Assembly (NCBI GenBank): GCA_001724995.1
Contig: MEFD01000019.1
Coordinates: 62,001 to 126,000 of the forward strand
Length of the DNA: 64,000 nucleotides
Direction of reading: 5' to 3'
Source of the DNA: Rubrivivax sp. SCN 71-131
GTDB lineage: Bacteria > Pseudomonadota > Gammaproteobacteria > Burkholderiales > Burkholderiaceae_C
Shown: positions 50,759 through 61,129 of the stretch, piece by piece
Layout of the letters: every line of letters begins with the position of its first letter
Position numbering within the stretch: the first letter of the stretch is position 1
Position numbers and translations under genes: made by a program
Notes under the pieces: model-generated
What the model was told of the DNA's origin: nothing
Databases searched by the model: none
The model's input: only the letters and a program-made list of their open reading frames with translations

Positions 50759-51517
50759 CTACTTCGGCGCCATGCGGATCGCGCCGTCCAGGCGGATCAC
50801 CTCGCCGTTGAGCATGTCGTTCTCGATGATGTGGCGGGCGAGCTTGGCGTAGTCCTCGGGGCGGCCCAGGCGGCTGGGGAAGGGGACGCTGGCGGCCAGC
50901 GAGTCCTGCACTTCCTGGGGCATGCCGAAGAGCATCGGCGTGCCGAAGATGCCCGGGGCGATGGTCATGTTGCGGATGCCGTTGCGCGCGAGGTCGCGCG
51001 CGATCGGCAGCGTCATGCCGACCACGCCGCCCTTGCTGGCGCTGTAGGCGGCCTGGCCGATCTGGCCGTCGAAGGCGGCGACGCTGGCGGTGCTGATCAT
51101 CACGCCGCGCTCGCCGGTGCCCTCGGGCTCGTTCCGGCACATGGCCTCGGCGGCCAGGCGGATCATGTTGAAGCTGCCGATGAGGTTGATGGTGATGGTC
51201 TTGGTGAACAGCGCCAGCGTGTGCGCGCCGTCCTTGCCCACCGTCTTCATCGCCGGGCCGATGCCGGCGCAGTTCACCAGGCCCATCAGCTTGCCCAGGC
51301 TCGTCGCCTTGGCGACGACGGCCTTGCCGTCGTCCTCTCTGCTGACGTCGCACTTGACGAAGGTGCCGCCGATCTCCTTGGCCACGGCCTCGCCGCGCTC
51401 GACCTGCAGGTCGGCGACGACGACCTTGCCGCCGTTGGCGGCCAGCATGCGCGCCGTGCCTTCGCCCAGGCCCGAGGCGCCGCCGGTGACGATGAAGACC
51501 TTGCCTGCGACTTCCAT
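50759..51517 (-). CDS. SDR-family 3-hydroxyacyl-CoA dehydrogenase-like protein (intact gene; repeat copy C)
   Basis: The 252-residue protein is a complete classical [13 protein letters not shown] cofactor loop (residues 11-20), [37 protein letters not shown] with the Ser and the YxxxK pair, and [19 protein letters not shown]. It resembles type II 3-hydroxyacyl-CoA dehydrogenases of branched-chain and fatty acid oxidation. It is downstream of adk on the same strand. Its last 191 bp (50759-50949) are the parent sequence of fragments A and B. Confidence 0.93.
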   Translation of the reverse strand: MEVAGKVFIVTGGASGLGEGTARMLAANGGKVVVADLQVERGEAVAKEIGGTFVKCDVSREDDGKAVVAKATSLGKLMGLVNCAGIGPAMKTVGKDGAHTLALFTKTITINLIGSFNMIRLAAEAMCRNEPEGTGERGVMISTASVAAFDGQIGQAAYSASKGGVVGMTLPIARDLARNGIRNMTIAPGIFGTPMLFGMPQEVQDSLAASVPFPSRLGRPEDYAKLARHIIENDMLNGEVIRLDGAIRMAPK

Positions 51518-51583
51518 AGTGAGCACTCCTTGGTGAGTTGCGATCGATGCTTGCGGGTGCGCCGGTTCCGGGCCAGCGCGAAA

Positions 51584-51603
51584 CGGCCACCCGAAGGTGG
51601 CCG
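51584..51603 (-). terminator. Terminator downstream of adk
   Basis: Read on the minus strand, CGGCCACC-TTCG-GGTGGCCG (8-bp stem, stable TTCG loop) is followed by TTTCGCG. It lies 26 bp after the adk stop and separates adk from the SDR gene. Confidence 0.65.
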
Positions 51604-51629
51604 CTGGGTGAACGCGGTGCAGGAGACCC

Positions 51630-53115
<1,486 letters not shown>

Positions 53116-53119
<4 letters not shown>

Positions 53120-53331
53120 GGACGCGACTCGGGCGCGTCGGGTTCGGCCTCGGCGAGCGCCCGCGCCTCGCTCTCGAGCATCACGGGCACGCCGTCGCGG
53201 ATGGGGAAGGCCAGGCGGTCGACCGGGCAGGAGAGCTCGCTGGGGTGCTGCTCGGCATCGCGGCGCAGCGTGAGTGGCCCCTTGCACAACGGGCAGACGA
53301 GCAGCGAGAGGAGGCGATGGTCCAGGCTCAT
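53116..53331 (-). CDS. Trm112-family zinc-ribbon protein (YcaR-like)
   Basis: The 71-residue protein has the family start ([18 protein letters not shown] with CxxC) and [20 protein letters not shown]. Bacterial members are short and of uncertain role; eukaryotic Trm112 activates methyltransferases. It is fixed between lpxK and kdsB in many Proteobacteria and overlaps both (ATGA and GTGA). Confidence 0.92.
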
Positions 53332-54392
53332 GGAATTTTGCTGGCTTGGCGGGCGTTGCGGGCTGTGGCTCGGGCCAGGCGCCCGAGCAGCGCGGCGGTG
53401 AAGTCGGCCGGCAGGGCCAAGTCTAGTCCGACGACCCAGCTCTTCGTCGGGCCGGCGGCATGGCGCCGCAGCTTCACCGCGTCCTTCTCGGTGGTGACGA
53501 TCTCGCGCGTGCCCTCGGGCCAGGGGGGGGCGCCTTCGTAGTCGTGGTGGTCGGGCAGCGGCAGGCGCTCGATCTGCAGGCCCGCGGCTTCGAGCGCGGC
53601 GAAGAAGCGCTCGGGCACCGCGATGCCGGCCAGCGCCAGCAGCGGGCGCCCGCGCAGCGCCGACAGGGGCTGCACCTCCTCGCCGCGGCCGCGCAACCAG
53701 GCGTCCAGCGGCTGCGCCAGGCCGATGCGGCGGCTGGCGATCGCGCCCGGCCAGGCGGCGCTGGCACGCTCATGGTTGTAGAGCACGAGCATCTGCGGCT
53801 CCGGCTCTGCCCCCGGCCGCTCGCGCAGCGGCCCCGCAGGCAGGAGGCGGCCGTTGCCCAGGCCCCGCTCGTCGAAGACCACTACCTCGACGTCGCGGCG
53901 CAGCTGGCGGTGCTGCAGGCCGTCGTCGGCGACGATGACGTCCACTTGCGGATGGCTCTGCAGCAGGGCGAGGGCGGCGCGGCGCCGGTCGCGGTCGACG
54001 TGCACGGGTACGCCGGTGCGGTGATGGATCAGCAGCGGCTCGTCGCCGACCTGCCGCGGATCGGCGTCGGCATCGACGGCCATGCCGGCGTCGGTGCTGC
54101 GACCGTAGCCGCGCGAGACGACGCCCGGCCGCCAGCCGGCCTGCACCAGCGCGTGCACGAGCGCGATCGTCGTCGGCGTCTTGCCGGCCCCGCCGACGAC
54201 GAAGTTGCCGACGACGACGACCGGCGCCATGGGTTGGGGCAGGGTGCGCGCCAGCCGCTCGCGCCGGCGACGATCGAGGCCTTGCAGGATGCCGTAGAGC
54301 GCCGCCAGCGGCCGCAGGCATGATCCGAGGGAAAGCCGGCCGGTCTCGCGGCCGAACCACTGCTGCAGCAGGCGCCGGCGCAGGGCCGTCAC
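53328..54392 (-). CDS. lpxK: Tetraacyldisaccharide 4'-kinase
   Basis: LpxK phosphorylates the 4' position of the lipid A disaccharide at the inner membrane. The 354-residue protein has an N-terminal hydrophobic helix region ([18 protein letters not shown]) and the P-loop [20 protein letters not shown]. Its stop overlaps the Trm112 start. exbD is 49 bp upstream. It is a normal member of the exbBD-lpxK-kdsB cluster of betaproteobacteria. Confidence 0.95.
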   Translation of the reverse strand: MTALRRRLLQQWFGRETGRLSLGSCLRPLAALYGILQGLDRRRRERLARTLPQPMAPVVVVGNFVVGGAGKTPTTIALVHALVQAGWRPGVVSRGYGRSTDAGMAVDADADPRQVGDEPLLIHHRTGVPVHVDRDRRRAALALLQSHPQVDVIVADDGLQHRQLRRDVEVVVFDERGLGNGRLLPAGPLRERPGAEPEPQMLVLYNHERASAAWPGAIASRRIGLAQPLDAWLRGRGEEVQPLSALRGRPLLALAGIAVPERFFAALEAAGLQIERLPLPDHHDYEGAPPWPEGTREIVTTEKDAVKLRRHAAGPTKSWVVGLDLALPADFTAALLGRLARATARNARQASKIP

Positions 54393-54441
54393 GGGCGCAC
54401 TCCAGGGCCTGCGGCCGCTGCGGCCGGGCGCATGCGGGCTG

Positions 54442-54870
54442 CTAGCGCGTGGCGCTGCTGCCGCCGGTCTGCGTCGCGAAGGTCAGCCGCTGCAGGCCGG
54501 CGCGGCGGGCGGCATCGAGCACGTTGATCACCGACTGGTGGGCCGCCGTGGCGTCGGCCGAGATGATGATCACCGCGTCGTCCTGGTTGCCCGCGGCCTT
54601 GCGCAGCTCGGCCGCCAGCAGCTCGACGCTGCGTCCTTCGACGAGCGCGTGGTTGACGGCGTAGCGCCCGTCCGCGGCGACCGAGACGATGATCTCGCCC
54701 GGGCGCTCGCGCATCGGCTCGCTGTTCGCCGCGGGCAGGTTCACCTGCAGCTCGGTGAAGCGCGAGTAGGTCGTCGACAGCATGAGGAAGATCAGCACCA
54801 CCAGCAGCACGTCGATGAACGGGATCAGGTTGATCTCCGGTTCCTCGTCGCGGCGTCGACCGAAGCGCAT
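54442..54870 (-). CDS. exbD: Biopolymer transport protein ExbD/TolR family
   Basis: The 142-residue protein has a short cytoplasmic start (MRFGRRRDEEPEINLIPFID), a single membrane helix (VLLVVLIFLMLSTTY) with the essential Asp in IPFIDVLL, and a periplasmic domain. Together with ExbB it forms the proton-driven motor that energises TonB, for which the receptor at 44278-46974 is a candidate client. The 9-bp spacing to exbB indicates one operon. Confidence 0.94.
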   Translation of the reverse strand: MRFGRRRDEEPEINLIPFIDVLLVVLIFLMLSTTYSRFTELQVNLPAANSEPMRERPGEIIVSVAADGRYAVNHALVEGRSVELLAAELRKAAGNQDDAVIIISADATAAHQSVINVLDAARRAGLQRLTFATQTGGSSATR

Positions 54871-54879
54871 GGCGGCTCT

Positions 54880-55527
54880 TCAGGCGCCGCCCGACTTGCC
54901 GCGCACCGCAAAGCGCAGCAGCTGCGGCAGCATCTGCGCCGCGGCCATTTCCAGCCCGAGCTGGAACTCGTCGACGCGGCCGCGGAAGTAGCGGTAGAAC
55001 ATCAGCGCCGGGATGGCGATGATGAGTCCGAAGGCGGTGTTGTAGAGCGCCACCGAGATGCCGTGCGCGAGCAGCTGCGGATTGCCGCCTGCGTTGCCCG
55101 TGGGGGCCTGCGAACCAAAGATTTCGATCATGCCGACCACCGTGCCCAGCAGGCCCAGCAGCGGCGCGGCGGTGGCGATCGTGCCGAGCGTGTTCAGGTA
55201 GCGCTCGAGCCCGTGCACGGCGCGGCGGCCGGCGTTCTCGAAGGTCTGGCGCAGTTCGTCCTCGCCGATGCGGGGGTTGCCCCCGACCGCTCGGATGCCC
55301 GCGGCGAGCACGCCTCCGAGCACCGAGTTGGCTTCCAGCTTGGCCGTGATCTCGGCCGACGGCAGTTGCTGGCGCATGAGGCCCATGACCTCGTCGAGCA
55401 GGCGCGGGGGCGCGACCAGACTGCGGCGCAGGTTGAAGAGACGCTCGATGACCAGGGCCAGCGCGACCACGGAGCACAGGATCAGCGGCCAGATCGGCCA
55501 ACCGGCCGCTTGTATGATGGAAAACAA
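54880..55527 (-). CDS. exbB: Biopolymer transport protein ExbB/TolQ family, TTG start
   Basis: The 215-residue protein has three membrane helices: an N-terminal one (IQAAGWPIWPLILCSVVALAL), and two after the cytoplasmic loop (TAAPLLGLLGTVVGMIEIF and ALYNTAFGLIIAIPALMFY), as in ExbB/TolQ. The family N terminus MFSIIQAAGW is encoded here from a TTG at 55527, and no ATG or GTG lies at that position. The next in-frame upstream starts would add unrelated sequence. The TTG start may lower expression. Confidence 0.93.
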   Translation of the reverse strand: MFSIIQAAGWPIWPLILCSVVALALVIERLFNLRRSLVAPPRLLDEVMGLMRQQLPSAEITAKLEANSVLGGVLAAGIRAVGGNPRIGEDELRQTFENAGRRAVHGLERYLNTLGTIATAAPLLGLLGTVVGMIEIFGSQAPTGNAGGNPQLLAHGISVALYNTAFGLIIAIPALMFYRYFRGRVDEFQLGLEMAAAQMLPQLLRFAVRGKSGGA

Positions 55528-55939
55528 GGTCTTGCGTACGTTGGAGTCGGATCGGGCGCGGAACCAGCAGGGCCAGGGTTTTTTGCCGGCGCAACGAAGA
55601 GCCGGCGCATTATGTCCGATGCCCTTGTCGTGTCGCGGGGGCACAACCGCCGGTTGCATTCGCGGGCGTCGCGTGCGCGAGACGCCGCGGCACCCGATGG
55701 CAGCCGCCGCTGCAGCCCCCAAGGCTGTGGATAACGTTGTGGGCAACTCGCGCGAAGGCGCTGCGGTGGAGCCGGTACGCTGCCGCAGGCGCCCCTTGCC
55801 GATCTTTCCAACGCCTGTTTTTCTCGTTTTTTCAATGACTTGCAACAACTCATGGGACATCTGAGCGGAGATCGTCGGTTCGGGCTCCGATCCATGCGGG
55901 CTGTGGACGACCCAGCCTGTGCGGCAGCCGCCGCGCGCC
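55528..55939. other. Divergent exbB-xseA intergenic region
   Basis: The 412-bp region contains no convincing gene. A perfect DnaA-box-like nonamer TGTGGATAA (reverse of TTATCCACA) lies at 55726-55734, alone. An AT-rich patch at about 55810-55850 (TTTTTCTCGTTTTTTCAATGACTTGCAACAACTC) is the best place for the two promoters. No palindrome or Fur-like box was recognised, though exbB genes are often iron-regulated. Confidence 0.45.
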
Positions 55940-57298
55940 ATGCTTGATCCCCTGGAGCGCGAGGGCGCGCGCCAGGTCTGGGGCGTCGCGGCGCTGTTGC
56001 TGGCTGCGGGCGACGCTCTGGCCGCGCGGCTGGGTGCGGTCGCGGTGCGGGGAGAGATCTCGGGCTTCAGCCGTGCCGCCAGCGGCCACTGCTACCTCTC
56101 GCTCAAGGATGCGGGCGGCGCGCCGGCGTTGCTGCGCTGCGCCATGTTCCGCCGCGCCGCGGCGCTGCTCGACTTCGTTCCTGCCGACGGCATGCAGGTC
56201 GAGCTGCGCGGGCGCATCGGCGTCTACGAGCCACGGGGCGAGCTGCAGCTGGTCGTCGAGGGCATGCGTCGACTGGGAGCCGGCGCCTTGTACGAGGAAT
56301 TCCTGCGCCTGCGCGCGCGCCTGCAGGTCGAGGGCCTGTTCGACGCCGCGCGCAAGCGGGCGCTGCCGCCATACCCACGCCGCATCGCCGTCGTCACCTC
56401 GCCGCAGGCGGCGGCCTGGCACGACGTGATGACGGCGCTGTGCCGACGCGCACCGCAGGTCGAGGTGGTGCTCGTGGCGAGCCCCGTACAGGGAGAGCAG
56501 GCGCCGCCGGCGCTGGCCGATGCGCTGCGGCGCGCCGGGCAGCTGAGCGGTGTCGAGGCCGTGCTGCTGGTGCGCGGGGGTGGGGCGCTGGAGGACCTGT
56601 GGGCGTTCAACGACGAGCGCGTGGTGCGCGCCGTCGTCGCCTGCGCGCGGCCGGTGATCTGCGGCGTCGGGCACGAGTCGGACGTGACGCTAGCGGACCT
56701 GGCGGCCGACCTGCGCGCGCCCACGCCCACGGCCGCCGCCGAGCTCGCCGCCCCTGAACAGGCCCAGCTCGCCGCGACGCTGCAGCAGCGGGCGCAGGCC
56801 TTGCAGCGCGCGCTGCGCCGGCAGCTGGAGCGGCAGGCGCAGCGGCTGGATGCCGCGGCGCTGCGCCTGGGCCCGGTGGCGGCAGCGGTGGCGGCGCAGC
56901 ACGAGCGCCAGCGCGCGCTCGCGTCGCGGCTGCAGGCAGCGCTCGCCGTGCAGGCGCGCGGGCATGGCCAGGCGCTGGCGCAGCGCGCGCAGCGGCTGCA
57001 TCGCGGCGCGCAGTCGTCGCTGACGCTGGCCTCGGCACGGCTGGCGGCACAGGCCGATCGGCTGCGCGCACTGGATCCGCACGCGGTGCTGCGCCGTGGC
57101 TTTGTCTGGGTCGAGGACGAGGCCGGACGGCCGGTGCTGTCGGTGCGCGACGTGGCGCCGCAGGATCGCGTGCGCGCGGTGTGGGCCGACGGCGCGGCAC
57201 GCGCCCGCATCGAGGCGCTGGAGCACGCGCCGCCCGCGCACGGCGACGACGGCAAGGGCATTCCCGAGCGGTCCACCCGTGCAGGGGGTGCGACCTAG
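55940..57298 (+). CDS. xseA: Exodeoxyribonuclease VII large subunit
   Basis: The subunit, with XseB, degrades single-stranded DNA. The 452-residue protein has an N-terminal OB-fold ([22 protein letters not shown]), the catalytic core ([50 protein letters not shown]) and a long coiled-coil C-terminal part rich in Gln/Arg/Ala. The ATG at 55940 is chosen; a GTG at 55919 would add seven residues. Confidence 0.94.
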   Translation: MLDPLEREGARQVWGVAALLLAAGDALAARLGAVAVRGEISGFSRAASGHCYLSLKDAGGAPALLRCAMFRRAAALLDFVPADGMQVELRGRIGVYEPRGELQLVVEGMRRLGAGALYEEFLRLRARLQVEGLFDAARKRALPPYPRRIAVVTSPQAAAWHDVMTALCRRAPQVEVVLVASPVQGEQAPPALADALRRAGQLSGVEAVLLVRGGGALEDLWAFNDERVVRAVVACARPVICGVGHESDVTLADLAADLRAPTPTAAAELAAPEQAQLAATLQQRAQALQRALRRQLERQAQRLDAAALRLGPVAAAVAAQHERQRALASRLQAALAVQARGHGQALAQRAQRLHRGAQSSLTLASARLAAQADRLRALDPHAVLRRGFVWVEDEAGRPVLSVRDVAPQDRVRAVWADGAARARIEALEHAPPAHGDDGKGIPERSTRAGGAT

Positions 57299-57362
57299 AA
57301 TCTTTTTTCTCGAGGCGCGCCGCACGCGGTGCGCTGCCTGCACGAAGACCCGAGGAGAAGAG

Positions 57363-57944
57363 ATGGAACACCAGCTGCCTGCCCTTCCGTACGCGATCGA
57401 CGCCCTGGCTCCGCACTACAGCCGGGAGACGCTCGAGTTCCACCACGGCAAGCATCACAACGCCTACGTGGTGAACCTGAACAACCTGCAGAAGGGAACC
57501 GAGTTCGAGTCGATGGCGCTCGAGGACATCGTCAGGAAGTCCTCCGGCGGCATCTACAACAACGCTGCGCAGGTGTGGAACCACAGCTTCTTCTGGAACT
57601 GCATGAAGCCGGCGGGCGGCGGCGAGCCCGGCGGCGCGCTGGCCGCCGCGATCAACGCCAAGTGGGGCTCGTACGCGGCCTTTCGCGAAGCCTTCGTGAA
57701 GAGCGCCGTGGGCAACTTCGGCTCCGGCTGGACCTGGCTCGTGAAGAAGCCCGACGGCAGCCTCGACATCGTCAACACCGGTGCCGCCGGCACGCCGCTG
57801 ACCGGCGCCGACAAGGCGCTGCTGACGGTCGACGTGTGGGAGCACGCCTACTACATCGACTACCGCAACCTGCGCCAGAAGTACGTCGAGACTTTCCTCG
57901 ACAAGCTGGCCCACTGGGACTTCGTCGCGGCGAACTTCGCGTGA
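57363..57944 (+). CDS. sodB: Superoxide dismutase, Fe type
   Basis: SodB converts superoxide to oxygen and peroxide in the cytoplasm. The 193-residue protein shows [34 protein letters not shown] and [13 protein letters not shown], with the His-His-Asp-His metal ligands and Fe-type residues. GAGGAGAAG precedes the ATG. It lies 64 bp after xseA. Confidence 0.96.
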   Translation: MEHQLPALPYAIDALAPHYSRETLEFHHGKHHNAYVVNLNNLQKGTEFESMALEDIVRKSSGGIYNNAAQVWNHSFFWNCMKPAGGGEPGGALAAAINAKWGSYAAFREAFVKSAVGNFGSGWTWLVKKPDGSLDIVNTGAAGTPLTGADKALLTVDVWEHAYYIDYRNLRQKYVETFLDKLAHWDFVAANFA

Positions 57945-57992
57945 TCCGGAGGCCGGCGCCCGCTTCGCCGTGCGGGTCGCCGGGCCGACGCG

Positions 57993-58460
57993 TCAGGGCC
58001 TGAACGGCAGGCCGCGCAGCTTCGTGCCGGCCTGGAGGCCGCGCTTGGCGAACCAGCCCTTTTGCATCTCGAGGGCGAAGCGCACCGGCTTGGCCGAGCA
58101 GTGCGACTCGTCGCTCCTGGGCTGCATTTCGGCGATGTTGACGATGGCGCCGTCGTCGGCGATGAAGGCGATGGACAGCGGGATGAGCGTGTTGCGCATC
58201 CAGAAGCAGCGCACGCCGGCCTGCGCGTTGACGAACAGCATGCCCTCGTTGGCACCCATCGAGGTGCGGAACATCATGCCGGTGGCCTGCTGCTGCGGCG
58301 TTTGCGCGACTTCGGCCCGGATCAGGTGCATGCCGGCCGTAAGCTCGATCGTCTCCAATCGCGGCTGGGGGCGGTCCTGGGCCTGGGCGGCCCCGAGCGT
58401 GAAGCCCGACAGGGCCAGGACGGCGAGGATGCTGCGCAGCATGGGTTTCGAATCGGGCAT
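57993..58460 (-). CDS. DUF192-family periplasmic protein
   Basis: The 155-residue protein starts with a signal peptide (ILAVLALSGFTLGAAQAQD) and has the DUF192 pattern IRAEVAQTPQQQATGMMFRTS, FWMRNTLIPLSIAFIADDG, IVNIAEMQPRSDESHCSA, with a C-terminal LEMQKGWFAKRGLQAG. Function is unknown; members occur next to cold shock or metal genes. ATG codons at 58460 and 58442 are both possible. It is convergent with sodB and divergent from ccoI. Confidence 0.88.
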   Translation of the reverse strand: MPDSKPMLRSILAVLALSGFTLGAAQAQDRPQPRLETIELTAGMHLIRAEVAQTPQQQATGMMFRTSMGANEGMLFVNAQAGVRCFWMRNTLIPLSIAFIADDGAIVNIAEMQPRSDESHCSAKPVRFALEMQKGWFAKRGLQAGTKLRGLPFRP

Positions 58461-58517
58461 GGCTTCGGTGCAAGGGTCCGGCGGCATTATCGAAGCGCCG
58501 CATCGATCGCGGCCAAC

Positions 58518-60848
58518 ATGATGCCGCCCGCGCTCGCCCTCGCGCGGGATGCCGCGGGCGCCGGCGCGGTCGAAGCCGCCCCCGGGACCGTGCACGATGC
58601 GCTGGACGATCCGCTGGAACAGGAGTGCTGCACGCGCTGGGTCATGGGCCCGCGCGGCGAACGGCTGGCCGAGTCCTGGCTGCAGCTCTCGGGCATGTAC
58701 TGCGCGGCCTGCGCCCGGACGATCGAGCACGCGCTGCAGGGCGCAGGCGGCGCGACCGACGCCAGCGTGGTCGCGGCCACCCAGCGCGCCACGGTGCGCT
58801 GGGACCCGCAGCGCACGCGCCTGTCCACGCTCGTCGAAGCCGTGCGCGCCGCCGGCTACGAAGCCGTGCCCGATGCGGCGGCGCCGGCGCGCGAGCTGCG
58901 GCGGCGCGAGCACCGGCTGGCGCTGTGGCGCTTCTTCGTCGCCAGCTTCTGCGGCATGCAGGTGATGATGTTCGCCACGCCGGGCTACGTTGCCAGCGGC
59001 GACGAGCTGAGCCCCGACCTGCGCCAGCTGCTCAACTGGGCCGCCTGGCTGGTCAGCCTGCCGGTGCTGTGGTTCTGCGCCGGGCCCTTCTTCCGCGGCG
59101 CCTGGGCGCAGCTGCGCGCGCGGCGCATCGGCATGGACGTGCCGGTGGCGCTGGCGCTGGCCGTGACCTTCGTCGGCAGCATGGGGGCGACCTTCGAGCC
59201 GGGCGGCCCTTTCGGGGCCGAGGTCTACTTCGACTCCTTCACCATGTTCCTCGCTTTCCTCCTCGGCGGGCGCTACCTCGAACTGCGCGCGCGCCACCGG
59301 GCCGCCGAGGACCTGGAGCGCACGCTGGCGCGCCTGCCCGAGACCGTGGAGCGCCGCCGCGGCGACGACGCCTGGGAGACGGTGAGCGTGCGGCGGCTGC
59401 AGGCCGGCGACGAGGTGCGCGTGGCGCTCGGCCAGGCCTTTCCGGCCGACGGCGTCGTGCTCGAAGGACGCACGCGCGTCGACGAGGCGCTGCTGAGCGG
59501 CGAATCGGAGCCGCAGTGGCGCGCGGTGGGGCATGCCGTGGTCGCCGCGAGCCTCAACGTCGGCGCGCCGGTGCGCATGCGCGTGCAGCGCGTGGGCGCG
59601 GACACGCGCTTCGAAGCCATCGTCGCGATGATGCGCGAGGCCATGAGCCAGCGCCCGGCGTCGGCGCGCGTCGCCGATCGCTGGGCGGGCGTCTTCCTCT
59701 GGGCGGTGCTCGGGCTGGCGGCCCTCGGTGCGCTGGCGTGGAGCTTCATCGATCCCGCGCGCGCCATCTGGGTGGCGGTTGCGGTGCTGATCGTCACCTG
59801 CCCCTGCGCCTTCTCGCTGGCCGCACCGGCGGCGCTGGTGGCGGCGGCGGGCGCTCTGGCGCGGCGCGGCGTCGTCTTCCAGCGCCTGGAGGCGATCGAG
59901 ACGCTGGCGGCGGTGGATGCGGCGTTCATCGACAAGACCGGCACGCTGACCGAAGATCGGCTGCGGCTGCGCGAGGTCCTGCTGCTGCCGCAGGCGGCTC
60001 CGGACGATGCGGCACAAGTCCAGCCGGCACTCGACGCCGAAGCCGCGCGCGCGCTTGCGGCGTCGCTTGCGCAGTGGTCGCAGCATCCGTTGGCGCGCTC
60101 GCTGGCGGTTGGGGCAAGCGAGGGGGCGGTCGCGCGCAGCGGCATCGCCTGGCGCGATCTCGACGAGCAAGGCGGGCGCGGTCTTGCCGGCACCGACGAG
60201 CATGGCCGCCGCTGGCGCCTGGGCTCCTGGAGCTTCGCAGGCGGAGCGGGCCCGGCGCCGCGGCCGCAGGCGCGCGTCTGGCTGTCGTGCCAGGGGCGGG
60301 CGCGCGCCGGCTTCGTGCTCGAGGAAGCCGTGCGCGAGGGTGCGGCCGAGGCGATGGCGCAACTACGCGCGCTCGGCCTGCGGCTGACGCTGCTGAGCGG
60401 CGACGGGCGCGAGCGCGCTGTGGCCATGGCTGCGCGGCTGGGCCTGGATGAGGCGATCGGCGGGGCCTCGCCCGAGGACAAGCTGGCGCGCGTGGCCGCG
60501 GCCCAGGCGGCTGGGGCCAAGGTACTGATGGTCGGCGACGGCATCAACGACGCGCCGGTGCTGGCGCGTGCCGACGTCGCGCTGGCGATGGGGCAGGGCG
60601 CGCTGGTGGCGCGCACGCAGGCCGATGCGGTCATCGTCTCGGGCCGCCCCGCGGAGATCGTGCACGCGCGGCGCGTCGCCACGCGAACGATGGCCATCGT
60701 GCGTCAGAACCTCGTCTGGGCCGCGCTCTACAACGCCGCTGGCCTGCCGCTGGCGCTGCTGGGCTGGCTGCCGCCGTGGGCCGCCGGCCTGGGCATGGCG
60801 GCGAGCTCGCTCTTCGTCATCCTCAACGCGCTGCGTGCGGCGCGCTGA
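58518..60848 (+). CDS. ccoI: Copper-translocating P1B-type ATPase CcoI (FixI-like) for cbb3 oxidase assembly
   Basis: The 776-residue protein has an N-terminal Cys pair (QECCTRW near residues 36-40), an HMA domain with GMYCAACART (Cys62 and Cys65), eight membrane helices, the metal-binding CPC motif (TCPCAFSLAAPAA, 428-430), the phosphorylation motif DKTGTLT (Asp472) and GDGINDAPVL. Immediate linkage to ccoS and ccoNOQP marks it as CcoI, which supplies copper to the oxidase, rather than a general CopA. It starts at ATG 58518 or 58521. Confidence 0.93.
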   Translation: MMPPALALARDAAGAGAVEAAPGTVHDALDDPLEQECCTRWVMGPRGERLAESWLQLSGMYCAACARTIEHALQGAGGATDASVVAATQRATVRWDPQRTRLSTLVEAVRAAGYEAVPDAAAPARELRRREHRLALWRFFVASFCGMQVMMFATPGYVASGDELSPDLRQLLNWAAWLVSLPVLWFCAGPFFRGAWAQLRARRIGMDVPVALALAVTFVGSMGATFEPGGPFGAEVYFDSFTMFLAFLLGGRYLELRARHRAAEDLERTLARLPETVERRRGDDAWETVSVRRLQAGDEVRVALGQAFPADGVVLEGRTRVDEALLSGESEPQWRAVGHAVVAASLNVGAPVRMRVQRVGADTRFEAIVAMMREAMSQRPASARVADRWAGVFLWAVLGLAALGALAWSFIDPARAIWVAVAVLIVTCPCAFSLAAPAALVAAAGALARRGVVFQRLEAIETLAAVDAAFIDKTGTLTEDRLRLREVLLLPQAAPDDAAQVQPALDAEAARALAASLAQWSQHPLARSLAVGASEGAVARSGIAWRDLDEQGGRGLAGTDEHGRRWRLGSWSFAGGAGPAPRPQARVWLSCQGRARAGFVLEEAVREGAAEAMAQLRALGLRLTLLSGDGRERAVAMAARLGLDEAIGGASPEDKLARVAAAQAAGAKVLMVGDGINDAPVLARADVALAMGQGALVARTQADAVIVSGRPAEIVHARRVATRTMAIVRQNLVWAALYNAAGLPLALLGWLPPWAAGLGMAASSLFVILNALRAAR

Positions 60849-60878
60849 TGGCGGCAACCCCGCCCCGATCGAGTGGCC

Positions 60879-61067
60879 ATGGACATCCTCTACCTGCTCA
60901 TCCCGCTGTCGGCCGTGCTGGTGCTGGTGATCCTCGGCCTCTTCGGCTGGGCGCTCAGCCGCGGGCAGTTCGAGGACGTCGAGCGCGAGGGTGAGCGTAT
61001 CCTTGACGACGGGAGGGTGATCGTTGAGGGCAGTCAAGAGTCGCGTAAGGGAGCGCCCGAACAATGA
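60879..61067 (+). CDS. ccoS: Cbb3-type cytochrome oxidase assembly protein CcoS
   Basis: The 62-residue protein has one membrane helix (ILYLLIPLSAVLVLVILGLFGWALSRG in part) and the CcoS motif GQFEDVEREGERIL. It is needed for insertion of haem and copper cofactors into cbb3 oxidase. The ATG at 60879 lies two codons after a GTG at 60873. It is the standard partner between ccoI and ccoN. Confidence 0.92.
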   Translation: MDILYLLIPLSAVLVLVILGLFGWALSRGQFEDVEREGERILDDGRVIVEGSQESRKGAPEQ

Positions 61068-61085
61068 TTCGCGTCCGTTCGCGAA
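61068..61085. promoter_or_regulatory. Inverted repeat between ccoS and ccoN
   Basis: TTCGCG-TCCGTT-CGCGAA has perfect 6-bp arms. It begins directly after the ccoS stop codon, 45 bp before the ccoN start. It could be a processing hairpin or an operator. No FNR/ANR-type TTGAT-N4-ATCAA box was found here or before ccoI. Confidence 0.35.
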
Positions 61086-61129
61086 GAATCCGGTAAGCGC
61101 GAAAGATCCGAGAAGTGAGGAGAACGTCA

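Noticed and set aside
47090..50949. Islet as an integron cassette array or insertion sequence
   Set aside because: No integrase or transposase gene and no attC-like hairpins were seen; the repeats are plainly 3' ends of a coding gene.
55726..55734. DnaA-box-like TGTGGATAA as a sign of a replication origin
   Set aside because: Only one perfect box, no AT-rich unwinding element, and no dnaA/dnaN/gidA genes nearby.
58518..60848. CopA copper-resistance ATPase
   Set aside because: The direct linkage to ccoS-ccoNOQP and the extra N-terminal Cys pair fit CcoI; no copper chaperone or CueR-like gene is adjacent.
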